Below, piece after piece: positions 1 through 10,746 of a stretch of 64,000 bases of DNA. Position 1 is the stretch's first letter, and each line of letters begins with the position of its first letter. The stretch comes from Paenibacillus turicensis (GTDB lineage Bacteria; Bacillota; Bacilli; Paenibacillales; Paenibacillaceae), in NCBI RefSeq assembly GCF_017873435.1, contig NZ_JAGGKG010000002.1:305767-369766 (forward strand), given 5' to 3'. Both the position numbers and the translations under genes were made by a program. The notes under the pieces are model-generated. The model ran no database searches and was not told where the DNA came from. It saw nothing but the letters and a program-made list of their open reading frames with translations.

Positions 1-3000
1 TATCAGGCGTAACGCCTAAAGCTTCAGTAGAGTTAAACATGCTCATGACTTTAGGGTCATTCATTGGAATAGTAGTTGGGTCCACCCCTGTTAAATCCTG
101 TAGCATGCGCATCATCGTTGGATCATCATGACCTAAAATATCAAGCTTAAGCAGATTCGCATCAAAGGCGTGATAGTCAAAGTGAGTCGTTTTCCATTCT
201 GATGTTACGTCATCAGCCGGAAATTGTACTGGTGTTATATCCTCTACTTCCATATAGTCAGGTACAACCACAATCCCGCCGGGATGTTGCCCTGTACTTC
301 TTTTTACACCGGTACAGCCTGATGCTAATCGATTTAACTCGGCACCTCTCCAATGCTTTTGATTCGCTTCTTCATATTTCTTGGTGAAACCAAATGCGGT
401 TTTTTCTGCCACGGTACCAATTGTTCCTGCTCGAAATACACTTTTTTCTCCAAACAATACCTTCGTATAATTATGAGCTTGCGGCTGATATTCACCTGAG
501 AAGTTAAGATCGATATCGGGAACCTTGTCCCCTTTAAAGCCAAGAAACGTTTCAAACGGAATATCTTGACCTTCACCCTTTAATTTATTTCCGCACTCGG
601 GACATGCTTTATCGGGTAAATCAAAACCACTTGGCACGCTACCATCAAGGAACCATTCGCTGTGCTTACACTCTGAATTGTTACAAATATAATGTGCAGG
701 CAGCGGATTAACTTCGGAAATCCCTAAAAATGTAGCAACCACCGATGATCCAACAGACCCCCGAGAGCCTACTAAATAACCATCCTGGTTAGATTTTTTT
801 ACTAGACGCTCTGAAATCAAATAGTTAGCAGAGAAACCATATTTAATAATCGGACCAAGCTCTTTCTCCAGACGTTGCACAACGACATCAGGTAACTCTT
901 CGCCATAAATAGATTTAGCCGTGTTGTAACAAGTGTTACGTATTTCCTCATCGGCACCCTCCATATTAGGCGTAAACAGCTTATCAGGGAACAATTCAAT
1001 TTCCTCAAATTGATCCGCTAGGTTAGAGGTATTCGTCACGACAACCTCAAAAGCTTTATCTGTTCCGAGGAACTCAAATTCCGTCAGCATTTCATCCGTT
1101 GTTCTAAAATGGGCATCTGGCTTACGAATATCTTTAAGTGGACTAAAGCCTGTAATCCCATGAATCGTAATATCACGATACAGCTTATCTCTTGGGTGCA
1201 AATAATGCACATTCCCCGTTGCCACAACCGGTTTATTTAGCTTAAAGCCAATTTCACAAACCTTTTTAACGGCAATTTTCAGTTCCTCTACACTACCAAC
1301 CAGACCTTTATCTACTAAATGCATATACATCGTCAAAGGCTGAATCTCTAGCACATCATAAAACTCCGCAATCGCTTCTGCTTCTTCTACAGATTTGTTG
1401 AGAACCGTCTCGAAGAACTCTCCTTTTTCACAGCCTGACAAAATGAGTAGTCCCTCACGGAGCTCTTCTAGCTTAGACTTAGGTATACATGCGACCCGCT
1501 TGAAGTATTCGGTATGTGATAGTGAAATGAGCTTAAATAGATTTTTTTTGCCAACTGCGTTTAAGGCATATATGCCACAATGAAAAGGTCTTGAGTTGGA
1601 CAAATCTTGACCAACCTTATCATTTAAACGTGCTAAATTCGTAATTCCCTCTATTTTAGCAGCATCCTCTAATAGCCCATTTAAAATCTCACCTAGTGCA
1701 AGCGTATCATCAATCGCACGGTGATGATTTTCGAGTGAAACCTTGTATTTTGCCGCTAATGTATTAAGACGATGATTTTTAAGTGTCGGGAATAACATTC
1801 TTGCCAGCTCTAAGGTATCAAGCACAGGATTGGTCATTTCAGGACGTCCCATTTCCTTCAGCTTTGCATTTATAAACCCTACGTCAAATCTAGCATTATG
1901 AGCAACTAGAATTGCATCACCTGCAAAGTCAACAAATTGCGGTAATACCTCCTCGACATCAGGTGCACCCTTCACCATATCATCATTAATGTTCGTAAGC
2001 TGTTGAATGTTATAAGGGATACGTACGTGTGGATCTACAAAGGTAGCATAACGGTCAATCTCCTTGCCATCCTCCATCTTCACTGCTGCAATCTCTATAA
2101 TTTTGTTCTGGGTTACCGATAAACCTGTAGTCTCAATATCAAATACGATATAAGTGGTTGATTTAAGTACATCCTCTCGTGGATTCATAACGACAGCGAC
2201 GTTATCATTTACCACATTCGCTTCTACGCCATAAATCATCTTTATCCCGTTTTTCTTAGCAGCTTTAGCCGCATCAGGATAACATTGCACTCCCGCATGA
2301 TCTGTAACGGCAATCGCCTTATGTCCCCATTTTGCCGCCATTTTAATATATTGATCGATTGGTGTGACCGCGTCCATCGTACTCATCGTGCTATGCAAGT
2401 GAAACTCTACTCTTTTTTCATCGGCTTGGTCTTTACGTTCTGGGGGTGAAGGAACCTCGGATAAATCCGAAGGAATCATCACTAGCTCAGGGATAGGCAT
2501 AAAGCGATCCATTTCAACCCGACCACGTGCCCTAACCCATTTACCGTTTGCTAATTGTCCCATAATTTTGAGATCTTCTTTATTTTTAGCAAACATTTTT
2601 AACTGCAACGAATCACTAAAGTCAGTAATGAAAAATGTAAATAACGTATTTCCGTTACGCAATTCCTTGCGATCAAGTCCAAAAATAGTACCTTGAATCG
2701 TAACCTTCTTCTCTTCGTCTTGAACTTCTTGTAAAGGTACGGGTTGCTCACGAATATCGTAGCCAATTTGAAGTTTTGGTGGTGGTTCACTACCATCCTC
2801 TACTTCCTCTGGTGGTTCTACCATTTGCTCTTCCATCATCTTTTGGATGACTTCACGATTTTCTTCCTCAATTCGTTGCTGGAATTCCTCAAGCGCTTCA
2901 GGCTGATAATCTCCTTCAGTTAACTTCACACGAAGCTCTAGTCCAAAAAATTTGTTATAAAAAGTAACGATCGCCTGATCAATATGCTTTTTACGCGCTA

Positions 3001-3421
3001 ATTCAAGTGCAACCTCATCACTAAAGAGTACTGAAATTAAATCATGTTCAATTTCATACACCGCACGAGACATAAAGCCGTTAACAGATGGAATCTCGCG
3101 AGCGATCCATTCTAGTAAAAGTTTCCAATATTCCTTAACGATATCCTGCAACATTACCTGCTGCTGCTCATATTGAAACTGAAATCTGATCTGTGCAACA
3201 TGACTTAACCGTTCTTGAATCCGCAGACAAAAAGTCCGGTATACGTCTGAAGGGACGATAGTATTCTTCACAATTATAATTTTCCACTCTTTATTACTGC
3301 GACTTACCTCAACCTGTTCAATATAACCATCTATAAAAAACTGCTCAATCATCGTTTCAGGAATTTCTGCTTGGTTCATTAGCAATTCAAATCTTTTTCT
3401 TTTATCCTTATTTTCGGTCAT
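1..3421 (-). CDS. polC: DNA polymerase III PolC-type alpha subunit (5' part; runs off the left edge)
   Basis: The main replicative DNA polymerase of low-GC Gram-positives, with its own 3'-5' proofreading exonuclease. About 1,140 codons are visible from the ATG at 3421 (SD GGGGAGG); a full PolC is about 1,440 residues, so the C-terminal fifth lies outside the window. Seen when translated: an N-terminal domain, the first half of a PHP domain (FHLHST near 2410), a DEDDh exonuclease inserted into it (DIETTG near 2150), PHP remainder, and a four-cysteine zinc site (CPEC near 590 and CNNSEC near 670). The left edge reads STEALGVTP, typical PolC sequence. It is the last gene of the rpsB-to-polC block, downstream of proS. 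Confidence 0.96.
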   Translation of the reverse strand, partial: MTENKDKRKRFELLMNQAEIPETMIEQFFIDGYIEQVEVSRSNKEWKIIIVKNTIVPSDVYRTFCLRIQERLSHVAQIRFQFQYEQQQVMLQDIVKEYWKLLLEWIAREIPSVNGFMSRAVYEIEHDLISVLFSDEVALELARKKHIDQAIVTFYNKFFGLELRVKLTEGDYQPEALEEFQQRIEEENREVIQKMMEEQMVEPPEEVEDGSEPPPKLQIGYDIREQPVPLQEVQDEEKKVTIQGTIFGLDRKELRNGNTLFTFFITDFSDSLQLKMFAKNKEDLKIMGQLANGKWVRARGRVEMDRFMPIPELVMIPSDLSEVPSPPERKDQADEKRVEFHLHSTMSTMDAVTPIDQYIKMAAKWGHKAIAVTDHAGVQCYPDAAKAAKKNGIKMIYGVEANVVNDNVAVVMNPREDVLKSTTYIVFDIETTGLSVTQNKIIEIAAVKMEDGKEIDRYATFVDPHVRIPYNIQQLTNINDDMVKGAPDVEEVLPQFVDFAGDAILVAHNARFDVGFINAKLKEMGRPEMTNPVLDTLELARMLFPTLKNHRLNTLAAKYKVSLENHHRAIDDTLALGEILNGLLEDAAKIEGITNLARLNDKVGQDLSNSRPFHCGIYALNAVGKKNLFKLISLSHTEYFKRVACIPKSKLEELREGLLILSGCEKGEFFETVLNKSVEEAEAIAEFYDVLEIQPLTMYMHLVDKGLVGSVEELKIAVKKVCEIGFKLNKPVVATGNVHYLHPRDKLYRDITIHGITGFSPLKDIRKPDAHFRTTDEMLTEFEFLGTDKAFEVVVTNTSNLADQFEEIELFPDKLFTPNMEGADEEIRNTCYNTAKSIYGEELPDVVVQRLEKELGPIIKYGFSANYLISERLVKKSNQDGYLVGSRGSVGSSVVATFLGISEVNPLPAHYICNNSECKHSEWFLDGSVPSGFDLPDKACPECGNKLKGEGQDIPFETFLGFKGDKVPDIDLNFSGEYQPQAHNYTKVLFGEKSVFRAGTIGTVAEKTAFGFTKKYEEANQKHWRGAELNRLASGCTGVKRSTGQHPGGIVVVPDYMEVEDITPVQFPADDVTSEWKTTHFDYHAFDANLLKLDILGHDDPTMMRMLQDLTGVDPTTIPMNDPKVMSMFNSTEALGVTPD

Positions 3422-3449
3422 GAGTTCCTCCCCTTGATAGCTCATGTTT

Positions 3450-3520
3450 TAAAACTAAAACGGCTTCCAGGCTGTGCGGTGCAGGTAATCCCCTACAAAA
3501 CCGAGCAACCGGAAGCCAGT
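3450..3520 (-). terminator. Possible terminator between proS and polC
   Basis: On the minus strand a GGCTTCC/GGAAGCC stem (3511-3517 with 3462-3468) with a long, itself partly paired loop is followed by GTTTTAGTTTT. The long loop makes it weaker than a classic intrinsic terminator; it may allow read-through so that polC is still expressed. Confidence 0.45.
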
Positions 3521-3545
3521 ATAACGACATGAACGAAACTGGATA

Positions 3546-4997
3546 TTAATAAGCTCTTGCGAACAATACCGTATGACTCGCTTTTTCACCACATACTAAG
3601 CAATGTTCATGTTGCGTAGCAGGCTCAAACGGAATATTTCGGCTAGTTGCACCTGTCTCTTCCTTCACCTGATCTTCACAAGCTTCTGATCCACACCAAC
3701 CTGCAAGTGTAAATCCACGTTTTTCTTCCATGCTTTCCTTCATTTCATCTAATGTATTCACAGAATAGAAATGATCCTCACGAAAAGCTTTAGCTTTTTC
3801 AAACATTTCTTGATGAACTTGTTCAAGCATAGCTTGTACTTCTGCAACCAAATTACTTTGTTCAACTACTTTTTTCTCGCCACTAATTCGTGAAACTAAG
3901 ACACAAACGCCATTTTCCATATCACGAGGGCCAATTTCAAGACGTACAGGTACGCCTCTCATTTCATATTCATTAAACTTCCAGCCTGGACGCACATCCG
4001 CACGATCATCAATTCCAACACGAATGCCGGCTGACTTCAATTCAGCAAATAATTCATCACTACGTCCAACGACAGCATCTCTAGTTTTTGGAGGTCCAAT
4101 CGGGATAATCATCACTTGCTTTGGTGCTACCTTCGGTGGCAATACAAGGCCACGATCATCACCATGCACCATAATTAATGATCCAATGAGTCTTGTGCTT
4201 ACTCCCCAAGAAGTGGTGTGCACAAATTCCTGCTCATTATCACGATTTAAATATTTAATATCAAACGCAGTCGCGAAGTTAGTCCCTAGGTAATGTGACG
4301 TTCCTGCCTGAACCGCACGACCATCCTTCATCATCGCTTCAATGGAGAATGTATCCACCGCACCAGCAAACTTCTCTGAAGGTGTTTTTTGTCCTGTAAT
4401 CACGGGAATCGCCAAATAGTTTTCGACAAAATCGCGATAAATCTCCAGCATTTTCATTGTTTCTTCACGTGCTTGTTCTTCATTTTCATGCGCAGTATGA
4501 CCTTCCTGCCACAAAAATTCACTTGTACGTAAAAACGGCAATGTCCGTTTTTCCCAACGTACTACGTTAGCCCATTGGTTAATGAGTACAGGTAAGTCAC
4601 GATAGGATTGAATCCACTTTTGGTACATATGTCCAAACATCGTTTCAGAGGTAGGACGAACAGCTAACCGTTCTTCTAATTTTTCTCCAGCCGCTTCAGT
4701 CACCCATGGTAACTCAGGGTTAAAGCCTTCCACGTGCTCCTTTTCCTTTTGGAAAAAGCTTTCAGGGATAAAGATTGGAAAATAGGCATTACGATGTCCT
4801 GTTTCTTTAAATCTACGATCTAATTCATGCTGGATATGCTCCCAGATTTCATAACCGTCTGGCTTAAATACAATACACCCACGAACAGGTGAATAGTCCA
4901 TGAGGTCTGCTTTTTTAATGACATCAATATACCAACGAGAGAAATCCTCGCCTTGTGGTGTGATTTCTGTTACAAATTGTTTTTCATCTTTAGCCAT
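3546..4997 (-). CDS. proS: Prolyl-tRNA synthetase, archaeal/eukaryotic-type (ProRS type 3)
   Basis: Class II aminoacyl-tRNA synthetase that charges tRNA-Pro in the cytoplasm. At 483 aa it matches the short ProRS form, not the roughly 565-aa bacterial form that carries the INS editing domain between motifs 2 and 3; no such insertion is visible. Seen: RPTSE at residues 114-118 and the motif-2 stretch FLRTSEFLWQEG near 155-166, a C-terminal cysteine set (CGSEAC, CLVC) and the terminal Tyr typical of this type. ATG at 4997 follows a GGGGG tract. It sits between rseP and polC, exactly where B. subtilis carries its bacterial-type proS, so the locus is conserved but the enzyme type differs. Confidence 0.95.
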   Translation of the reverse strand: MAKDEKQFVTEITPQGEDFSRWYIDVIKKADLMDYSPVRGCIVFKPDGYEIWEHIQHELDRRFKETGHRNAYFPIFIPESFFQKEKEHVEGFNPELPWVTEAAGEKLEERLAVRPTSETMFGHMYQKWIQSYRDLPVLINQWANVVRWEKRTLPFLRTSEFLWQEGHTAHENEEQAREETMKMLEIYRDFVENYLAIPVITGQKTPSEKFAGAVDTFSIEAMMKDGRAVQAGTSHYLGTNFATAFDIKYLNRDNEQEFVHTTSWGVSTRLIGSLIMVHGDDRGLVLPPKVAPKQVMIIPIGPPKTRDAVVGRSDELFAELKSAGIRVGIDDRADVRPGWKFNEYEMRGVPVRLEIGPRDMENGVCVLVSRISGEKKVVEQSNLVAEVQAMLEQVHQEMFEKAKAFREDHFYSVNTLDEMKESMEEKRGFTLAGWCGSEACEDQVKEETGATSRNIPFEPATQHEHCLVCGEKASHTVLFARAY

Positions 4998-5020
4998 AAC
5001 TGCCCATTTCCCCCTAAATT

Positions 5021-6301
5021 TTAACCAGTAATTAACCTAACTATATCATTAAAGGTCACTGCAATCATTAATAAAAATAACATTGCAAACCCAATGAAGT
5101 GAACTATCCCCTCGTGGTTTGGATCTATTGGTTTGCGTCTAATCGCTTCAACCCCAAGGAAAACAAGTCGGCTACCATCCAATGCAGGGAATGGAAGCAA
5201 ATTAAAAATACCAAGGTTCAAGCTAATTAAAGCCATCCAATAAATAAACCGTTCAAAGCCTTGCTTCGCTACTTGTGCCGTAATTTCAATAGTTCCTACT
5301 GGACCCGCAAAATTATCGATTGCAAATGAGCTAACAATTTGCTTCAGACTTGTAAAAATTAACTTAGACATGTCAAGCATCTGCTCGCCAGCTTTTGTAA
5401 ATGTCTCGCCTATCGTCGCATCTCTTGTTGGTACAAACGTAATGATGACCGAGCCTACCTTACCACCTTTTTGACCTTCCACTGTGGTAGGTGTAATTTT
5501 AATGTCAAGTAACTCGTTGTTTCTACGAATTTTCCAGTTCATCTCCTTGCCCGGGGAGCCAGAAATCGCAGAGATCATTTTTTCTGCATCCGTACCCACC
5601 GCAGTACCATTAATGCTTTCCACAATATCTCCAGTTTTTAAACCCGCTTGCGCAGCTGGCATGCCTTCAGTAATTTGTCCTATTTCAAGATGTGTAGGTC
5701 CAGAAGCTGGGACGCCTGCTAACTGAATATGAACAATAAACAGTACAAATGCCAACAAAAAGTTCATAAGTGGTCCTGCAAAAATAGCTAATGCACGTTG
5801 TGCTACGGTCTTACTACCATACTGTCGATCTCTTGGCGCAATTTGTGTATCTTTTCCTTTTGTAACGATCATTGCTTTAGGTTCTACTTTGTAAGAGATG
5901 ATTTCTCCATCTACATCAAGCTTGATATGCAAATCATCTACAAGATCAACCGATTGCACTTCACCACGAATAACATTTTTACGGCTATCTAAACGATCAA
6001 GGTAAATTTTGCTAACGAGTCCCTGTTCTGAAACACGTAGCGCGACCGTTTGGCCTTCAGACACCTCAACCATTTCTGGCTCTTCACCCGCCATACGTGC
6101 ATACCCACCGAAGGGTAGCAAACGTAATGTGAATTGGGTTTCATTTCTTCTGTAGGAATATAACTTAGGACCAAAACCAATTGCGAATTCACGCACTAAA
6201 ATACCTGCACGCTTAGCAAAATAATAATGTCCCCATTCATGAACGGTTACAATGACAAAAAACATAAACACAATCATTAAAACGATTTTTATCGTTTCCA
6301 A
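5021..6301 (-). CDS. rseP: RIP metalloprotease RseP/RasP (site-2 protease)
   Basis: Membrane-embedded zinc protease that cuts substrates such as anti-sigma factors and signal-peptide remnants within the membrane. Seen: HEWGH at residues 21-25 in the first membrane segment, a membrane segment near 170-190, a PDZ domain about 205-285, and the second motif NLLPFPALDG at about 367-376 that supplies the Asp zinc ligand (here DGS, where DGG is commoner). 426 aa is normal to slightly long; the extra length lies before the PDZ domain. The start is TTG at 6301 behind GGAGG. It lies between dxr and proS in the envelope/isoprenoid gene block. Confidence 0.94.
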   Translation of the reverse strand: METIKIVLMIVFMFFVIVTVHEWGHYYFAKRAGILVREFAIGFGPKLYSYRRNETQFTLRLLPFGGYARMAGEEPEMVEVSEGQTVALRVSEQGLVSKIYLDRLDSRKNVIRGEVQSVDLVDDLHIKLDVDGEIISYKVEPKAMIVTKGKDTQIAPRDRQYGSKTVAQRALAIFAGPLMNFLLAFVLFIVHIQLAGVPASGPTHLEIGQITEGMPAAQAGLKTGDIVESINGTAVGTDAEKMISAISGSPGKEMNWKIRRNNELLDIKITPTTVEGQKGGKVGSVIITFVPTRDATIGETFTKAGEQMLDMSKLIFTSLKQIVSSFAIDNFAGPVGTIEITAQVAKQGFERFIYWMALISLNLGIFNLLPFPALDGSRLVFLGVEAIRRKPIDPNHEGIVHFIGFAMLFLLMIAVTFNDIVRLITG

Positions 6302-6430
6302 GAGCTAAGCATCCTCCTTTTGGGCCAACTAACAAGTCCACTATTGTTATAGAATATCATTATTCTCAAGCGAGGCACAAGAGAATACCATTTCAATCAC
6401 TTTTGTTAATTTATTTTGTAATTCTGCAAA

Positions 6431-7579
6431 TTAATCCCTTAGTAGAGAAGAGGCTAGTTTTCGTACCTGTGCATCTACATTTTGAATTTCCTCAAGATTA
6501 GGGTTTTGAATCACCGAATGCTTGGCAATCATTTTTTCTATGATTTCTTCAATTTGCAAAAATGAAATTTCTTTATTTAGAAAACGAGCAACTGCAATTT
6601 CATTTGCAGCATTAAATACAGTTGGTGCGGTTCCTCCAATTTTACCACAATCATAAGCCATTTTTAAGCAAGGAAAGCGTTCAAAATCCATCTCTTTGAA
6701 ATGAAGCGCGCCAACCTGTGTTAACGATAGTCTTGAAGATTTGGAGGGAATACGCTCTGGATAAGATAGTGCATATTGAATAGGTATCCTCATATCCGGT
6801 GTTCCAAGCTGAGCAATAATGCTACTGTCACGGTATTCAACGAAAGAGTGGACGATACTTTCAGGATGAAGCACTACACCAATTTGTTCGTATGGGAGTC
6901 CAAATAACCAATGGGCTTCAATCACTTCCAGTCCTTTGTTGACCATCGTGGCTGAATCAATTGTTATTTTAGCACCCATCGACCAGTTGGGATGCTTCAG
7001 CGCATCCTCTACAGTGACATTTTCCAACTGTTGCCTTGTGCGATCACGAAATGATCCACCTGAAGCGGTGATCGTGATTCCAGCAACCTCTTTGATATTT
7101 TCGCCATTTAGACATTGAAAAATCGCTGAATGCTCACTGTCAACAGGAAGAATAGCTACATTTTTTTCACGAGCCAGCTCCATGACGATATGTCCTGCTG
7201 TCACCAGTGTTTCTTTATTAGCAAGTCCAATATGTTTACCTGCTGAAATTGCGGCTAGCGTAGCTGGCAACCCTACACTACCCACGATTGCAGTAATAAC
7301 AAGCTCTGCATCATTATGAGCAGCAACTTGAATTAAGCCTTCTTCACCATAAAAAACGCTTGTACCACTTGGTAATGCACTTGAAATTTTATCTGCTAGC
7401 TCTTTAGTACCCACAGACACCATTTTAGGACGGAATTGCTGAACCTGCTCTAAGAGCAAGTTAATATTTGAACCTGCGGCCAAAGCCTCAATTGAAAAGC
7501 GCTCTGGATTTTTTTTAACAACATCTAAAGTCTGGGTACCAACTGAACCAGTAGAACCAATTACGGCTATTTTTTTCAT
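6431..7579 (-). CDS. dxr: 1-deoxy-D-xylulose 5-phosphate reductoisomerase
   Basis: Second enzyme of the MEP isoprenoid pathway: rearranges and reduces DXP to 2-C-methyl-D-erythritol 4-phosphate using NADPH. Seen: N-terminal NADPH-binding loop GSTGSVG at residues 8-14, the NKET motif at 121-124, and the metal-binding DSEHSA motif at 147-152, with the GLEVIEAHW helix further on. 382 aa is the usual length. ATG at 7579 is preceded by GAGGTG. Upstream neighbours uppS and cdsA use isoprenoid- and lipid-derived precursors, so the cluster feeds undecaprenyl phosphate and phospholipid synthesis. Confidence 0.96.
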   Translation of the reverse strand: MKKIAVIGSTGSVGTQTLDVVKKNPERFSIEALAAGSNINLLLEQVQQFRPKMVSVGTKELADKISSALPSGTSVFYGEEGLIQVAAHNDAELVITAIVGSVGLPATLAAISAGKHIGLANKETLVTAGHIVMELAREKNVAILPVDSEHSAIFQCLNGENIKEVAGITITASGGSFRDRTRQQLENVTVEDALKHPNWSMGAKITIDSATMVNKGLEVIEAHWLFGLPYEQIGVVLHPESIVHSFVEYRDSSIIAQLGTPDMRIPIQYALSYPERIPSKSSRLSLTQVGALHFKEMDFERFPCLKMAYDCGKIGGTAPTVFNAANEIAVARFLNKEISFLQIEEIIEKMIAKHSVIQNPNLEEIQNVDAQVRKLASSLLRD

Positions 7580-7602
7580 TGTACACCTCGTACTTTTCTT
7601 GA

Positions 7603-8403
7603 TTAAGGCAACAACATCAGGATATGTATGAATGGAAATACCATGATCCAGCTATCACAGCGATCTAATATCCCACCATGTCCTGGAAGTAATTTACCAG
7701 AATCCTTAATCCCATATTTACGTTTATAGGCAGATTGTATTAAGTCACCCATTTGTCCCACAATTGCTGCGGAAAGCCCAATTAAAATTGCCCTACCTAT
7801 GCTGAGTATCCCCCCTGATAACATTGCAAATATAAGCGCAGACACAATGGACAATATAATACCGCCAACAGCACCTTCAATTGTTTTATTGGGACTAATC
7901 GCAGGCCATAGCTTCGTTTTGCCAAATCTACGTCCGGTAAAATAAGCACCTGCATCGCTACTCCATATGGAAGATAGCAATAAAAAGGTCCAAAACAAAC
8001 CATGCTGATCAGACATATTTCTCGTAGCTATAATGTACTCGAAACCAAAGCCGATATAAACTGCACCTATAAACAATAATGCGACTTGATCAATTGAAAT
8101 TGTATTTTTGGTGATCACTGTGCTTGTTAGCAGCAACAAAAGAAATAACCATAAAAAAGAAGTCGCTGTTAAGGGTACACTATGAACACTAAATAGTCCC
8201 CAAGGAACAGTAAAATATAAAACGGCTACATAACCTAAAATCGCTACAAAACTTAATGAAGGCAACTTTATCATACGAACAAATTCGTAATAACCAATTA
8301 AAGCCATCAGCATGATTAGCGTATGATAACTCCATCCACCAAGCAGGCATACAGCCAAAAACACGCCTCCAGCAACAATCCCGGTAATTACACGTTGCTT
8401 CAA
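7603..8403 (-). CDS. cdsA: Phosphatidate cytidylyltransferase (CDP-diglyceride synthase)
   Basis: Integral membrane enzyme that makes CDP-diacylglycerol from phosphatidic acid and CTP, the branch point of phospholipid synthesis. The 266-aa product shows many hydrophobic segments over its first two-thirds and the CdsA family signature near the C terminus: [22 protein letters not shown], then [11 protein letters not shown] and [11 protein letters not shown], which holds the catalytic acidic residues. It follows uppS by 21 bp and precedes dxr, the same order as in B. subtilis. Confidence 0.95.
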   Translation of the reverse strand: MKQRVITGIVAGGVFLAVCLLGGWSYHTLIMLMALIGYYEFVRMIKLPSLSFVAILGYVAVLYFTVPWGLFSVHSVPLTATSFLWLFLLLLLTSTVITKNTISIDQVALLFIGAVYIGFGFEYIIATRNMSDQHGLFWTFLLLSSIWSSDAGAYFTGRRFGKTKLWPAISPNKTIEGAVGGIILSIVSALIFAMLSGGILSIGRAILIGLSAAIVGQMGDLIQSAYKRKYGIKDSGKLLPGHGGILDRCDSWIMVFPFIHILMLLP

Positions 8404-8424
8404 GCTTTCACACCCTTTTGTAAA

Positions 8425-9192
8425 TCATGATAATCCGCCATACCTGCGGGTCCGTTGTCCATATGAGGCAACAGCTTCTCTTAAATGTTCTTCCTTAAAT
8501 GCTGGCCAATAAATATCAGTAAACCATAATTCACTATATGCAGTTTGCCATAACATAAAATTACTTAAACGTAATTCTTTCCCTGTGCGGATCAATAGAT
8601 CCGGATCAGGCAGGTCATTTGAGATTAAATGACTTTGAATTGTGTCTTCTGTAATATCATCTATCGACATTTCTCCGCTCTGGACTAGTGCCGCAACCTT
8701 TTTCACACTTTCTACAATTTCATGTCGCCCACCATAGTTAAATGCAAAGTTAAGAATAAGTCCTGTATTATTTTTAGTTTTTACAATAGCCTCTCGCAAA
8801 GCTTCAAGCGTACTTGACGGAACACCTTCTGTATGTCCCATCATACGAACCTGCACATTTTTTTGAATAAGCTCCTCAAGCTCTAAAGCTAAAAACTCCT
8901 GTGGAAGAGACATTAAATAATCCACTTCGTCTTTTGGTCTTTTCCAATTTTCGGTCGAGAATGCATATAAGGTCAAAATCGAGATACCCATTTCATCAGC
9001 AGCGATAGTCACTCTCTTGATTGCCATCATCCCGTTACGATGACCAACAACCCTAGGTAAGCCAAGCTTACGAGCCCAACGACCATTCCCATCCATTATA
9101 ATCGCAACATGCTTTGGTATGATATCTGATGTTTCTTGAACAGTTGATGGACTTTTCTTTTTGTCCAACCAGGATTGAAAAAACTTAATCAT
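8425..9192 (-). CDS. uppS: Undecaprenyl diphosphate synthase (cis-prenyltransferase)
   Basis: Condenses isopentenyl diphosphate onto farnesyl diphosphate to give the C55 carrier used for peptidoglycan and other wall polymers. Seen: the catalytic-Asp loop IIMDGNGRWA at residues 31-40 (Asp34), the HRNG helix, FAFNYGGRHE, and RTGKELRLSNF with the downstream SELWFTD. I start it at ATG 9192 because GGAGG lies 8 bp upstream; a TTG at 9228 is in frame but has no such site and would overlap the terminator hairpin. This gives 255 aa, the usual size. It stands between frr and cdsA. Confidence 0.95.
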   Translation of the reverse strand: MIKFFQSWLDKKKSPSTVQETSDIIPKHVAIIMDGNGRWARKLGLPRVVGHRNGMMAIKRVTIAADEMGISILTLYAFSTENWKRPKDEVDYLMSLPQEFLALELEELIQKNVQVRMMGHTEGVPSSTLEALREAIVKTKNNTGLILNFAFNYGGRHEIVESVKKVAALVQSGEMSIDDITEDTIQSHLISNDLPDPDLLIRTGKELRLSNFMLWQTAYSELWFTDIYWPAFKEEHLREAVASYGQRTRRYGGLS

Positions 9193-9212
9193 TCCTTTTT
9201 CCTCCAGCCGAT

Positions 9213-9252
9213 AATGAAAAAGAGACAAAACCCCACCGAAAAGGAGGGGCCG
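9213..9252 (-). terminator. Intrinsic terminator/attenuator between frr and uppS
   Basis: On the minus strand CCCCTCC-TTTTC-GGTGGGG (one mismatch in the stem) is followed by TTTTGTCTCTTTTT. It lies just after the frr stop and only about 20 bp before the uppS start, so it probably lowers, rather than abolishes, transcription into uppS-cdsA-dxr. Confidence 0.7.
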
Positions 9253-9263
9253 CAGTATGTCTC

Positions 9264-9817
9264 TTAAACTTCCATAATCTCTTTCTCTTTCGCAGACAAT
9301 ACTTTTTCAACCTCTGCGACAAATTTATCAGTGGCTTTCTGTACATCCTCTTGATGTCTACGGGATTCATCCTCAGAAATTTCACTTTTTTCTAACCTTT
9401 TAATATCATCGTTTGCATCACGACGAATGTTGCGGATAGCTACTTTGGCTTCTTCACCAAACTTTTTAGTTAGCTTCACTAACTCAACACGACGCTCTTC
9501 CGTCAATTGCGGAATTGACAAACGAATCGAAGTCCCGTCATTCGCAGGTGTTAAGCCTAAATCTGACTTCTGGATCGCACGCTCAATATCAGCTAAAGAG
9601 CTTTTATCCCAAGGCTGAATCATCAAGGTACGAGAATCTGGCGTATTAATGTTAGCCAATTGATTCACAGGCGTTGGTGATCCATAATAGTCAACTTGAA
9701 TTCGATCTAATAATGAAGAATTTGCACGTCCAGCACGTAGCGTAGCAAGATCACGTTTTAAAGCTAAAATCGCTTTCTCCATACGCTCCTCGGCACTTTT
9801 TTTAACCGATTCCGGCA

Positions 9818-9818
<1 letters not shown>
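9264..9818 (-). CDS. frr: Ribosome recycling factor
   Basis: Splits post-termination ribosomes together with EF-G. The 184-aa product is the full family length and shows the conserved features: [14 protein letters not shown] early, [14 protein letters not shown], the [14 protein letters not shown] strand, and [12 protein letters not shown] in the middle, followed by a long helix to the C terminus. Its ATG at 9818 overlaps the pyrH stop (TAATG), so the two are probably translationally coupled. A terminator-like hairpin follows directly. Confidence 0.96.
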
Positions 9819-10561
<743 letters not shown>

Positions 10562-10565
10562 TTAG

Positions 10566-10594
10566 AATATAGCAGATCACCTAAGTACTTGATA
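10566..10594 (-). promoter_or_regulatory. Possible promoter of pyrH-frr
   Basis: On the minus strand an extended -10 (TGC-TATATT, 10566-10571) lies 17 bp after a poor -35 (TATCAA, 10589-10594). The predicted start site would leave only about a dozen bases before the pyrH TTG. It follows two hairpins that should stop rpsB-tsf transcripts, so some promoter is expected here. Confidence 0.35.
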
Positions 10595-10650
10595 GTTCTC
10601 AACATTACGTTTGTTATTGATCTCTCACAAAAAACGATTTTGGTGAAAAT

Positions 10651-10682
10651 AAGGATTTATAATTTTCACGTTATAAATCCTT
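10651..10682 (-). terminator. Perfect 12-bp hairpin downstream of tsf
   Basis: AAGGATTTATAA and its exact complement TTATAAATCCTT flank an 8-nt loop; the minus-strand RNA continues ATTTTC. AT-rich and only weakly U-tailed, it may be a second terminator after the stronger one at 10685-10715 or may stabilise a 3' end. Confidence 0.5.
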
Positions 10683-10684
10683 AT

Positions 10685-10715
10685 ATTTTAAAAAAGAAGG
10701 AACACGATGTGTTCC
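10685..10715 (-). terminator. Intrinsic terminator of tsf
   Basis: On the minus strand GGAACAC-ATC-GTGTTCC is followed by TTCTTTTTTA, a compact 7-bp stem with a U-rich tail about 30 bp after the tsf stop codon. Confidence 0.8.
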
Positions 10716-10746
10716 AACTTTCTGCTACATTCAATTATAAAATTAC

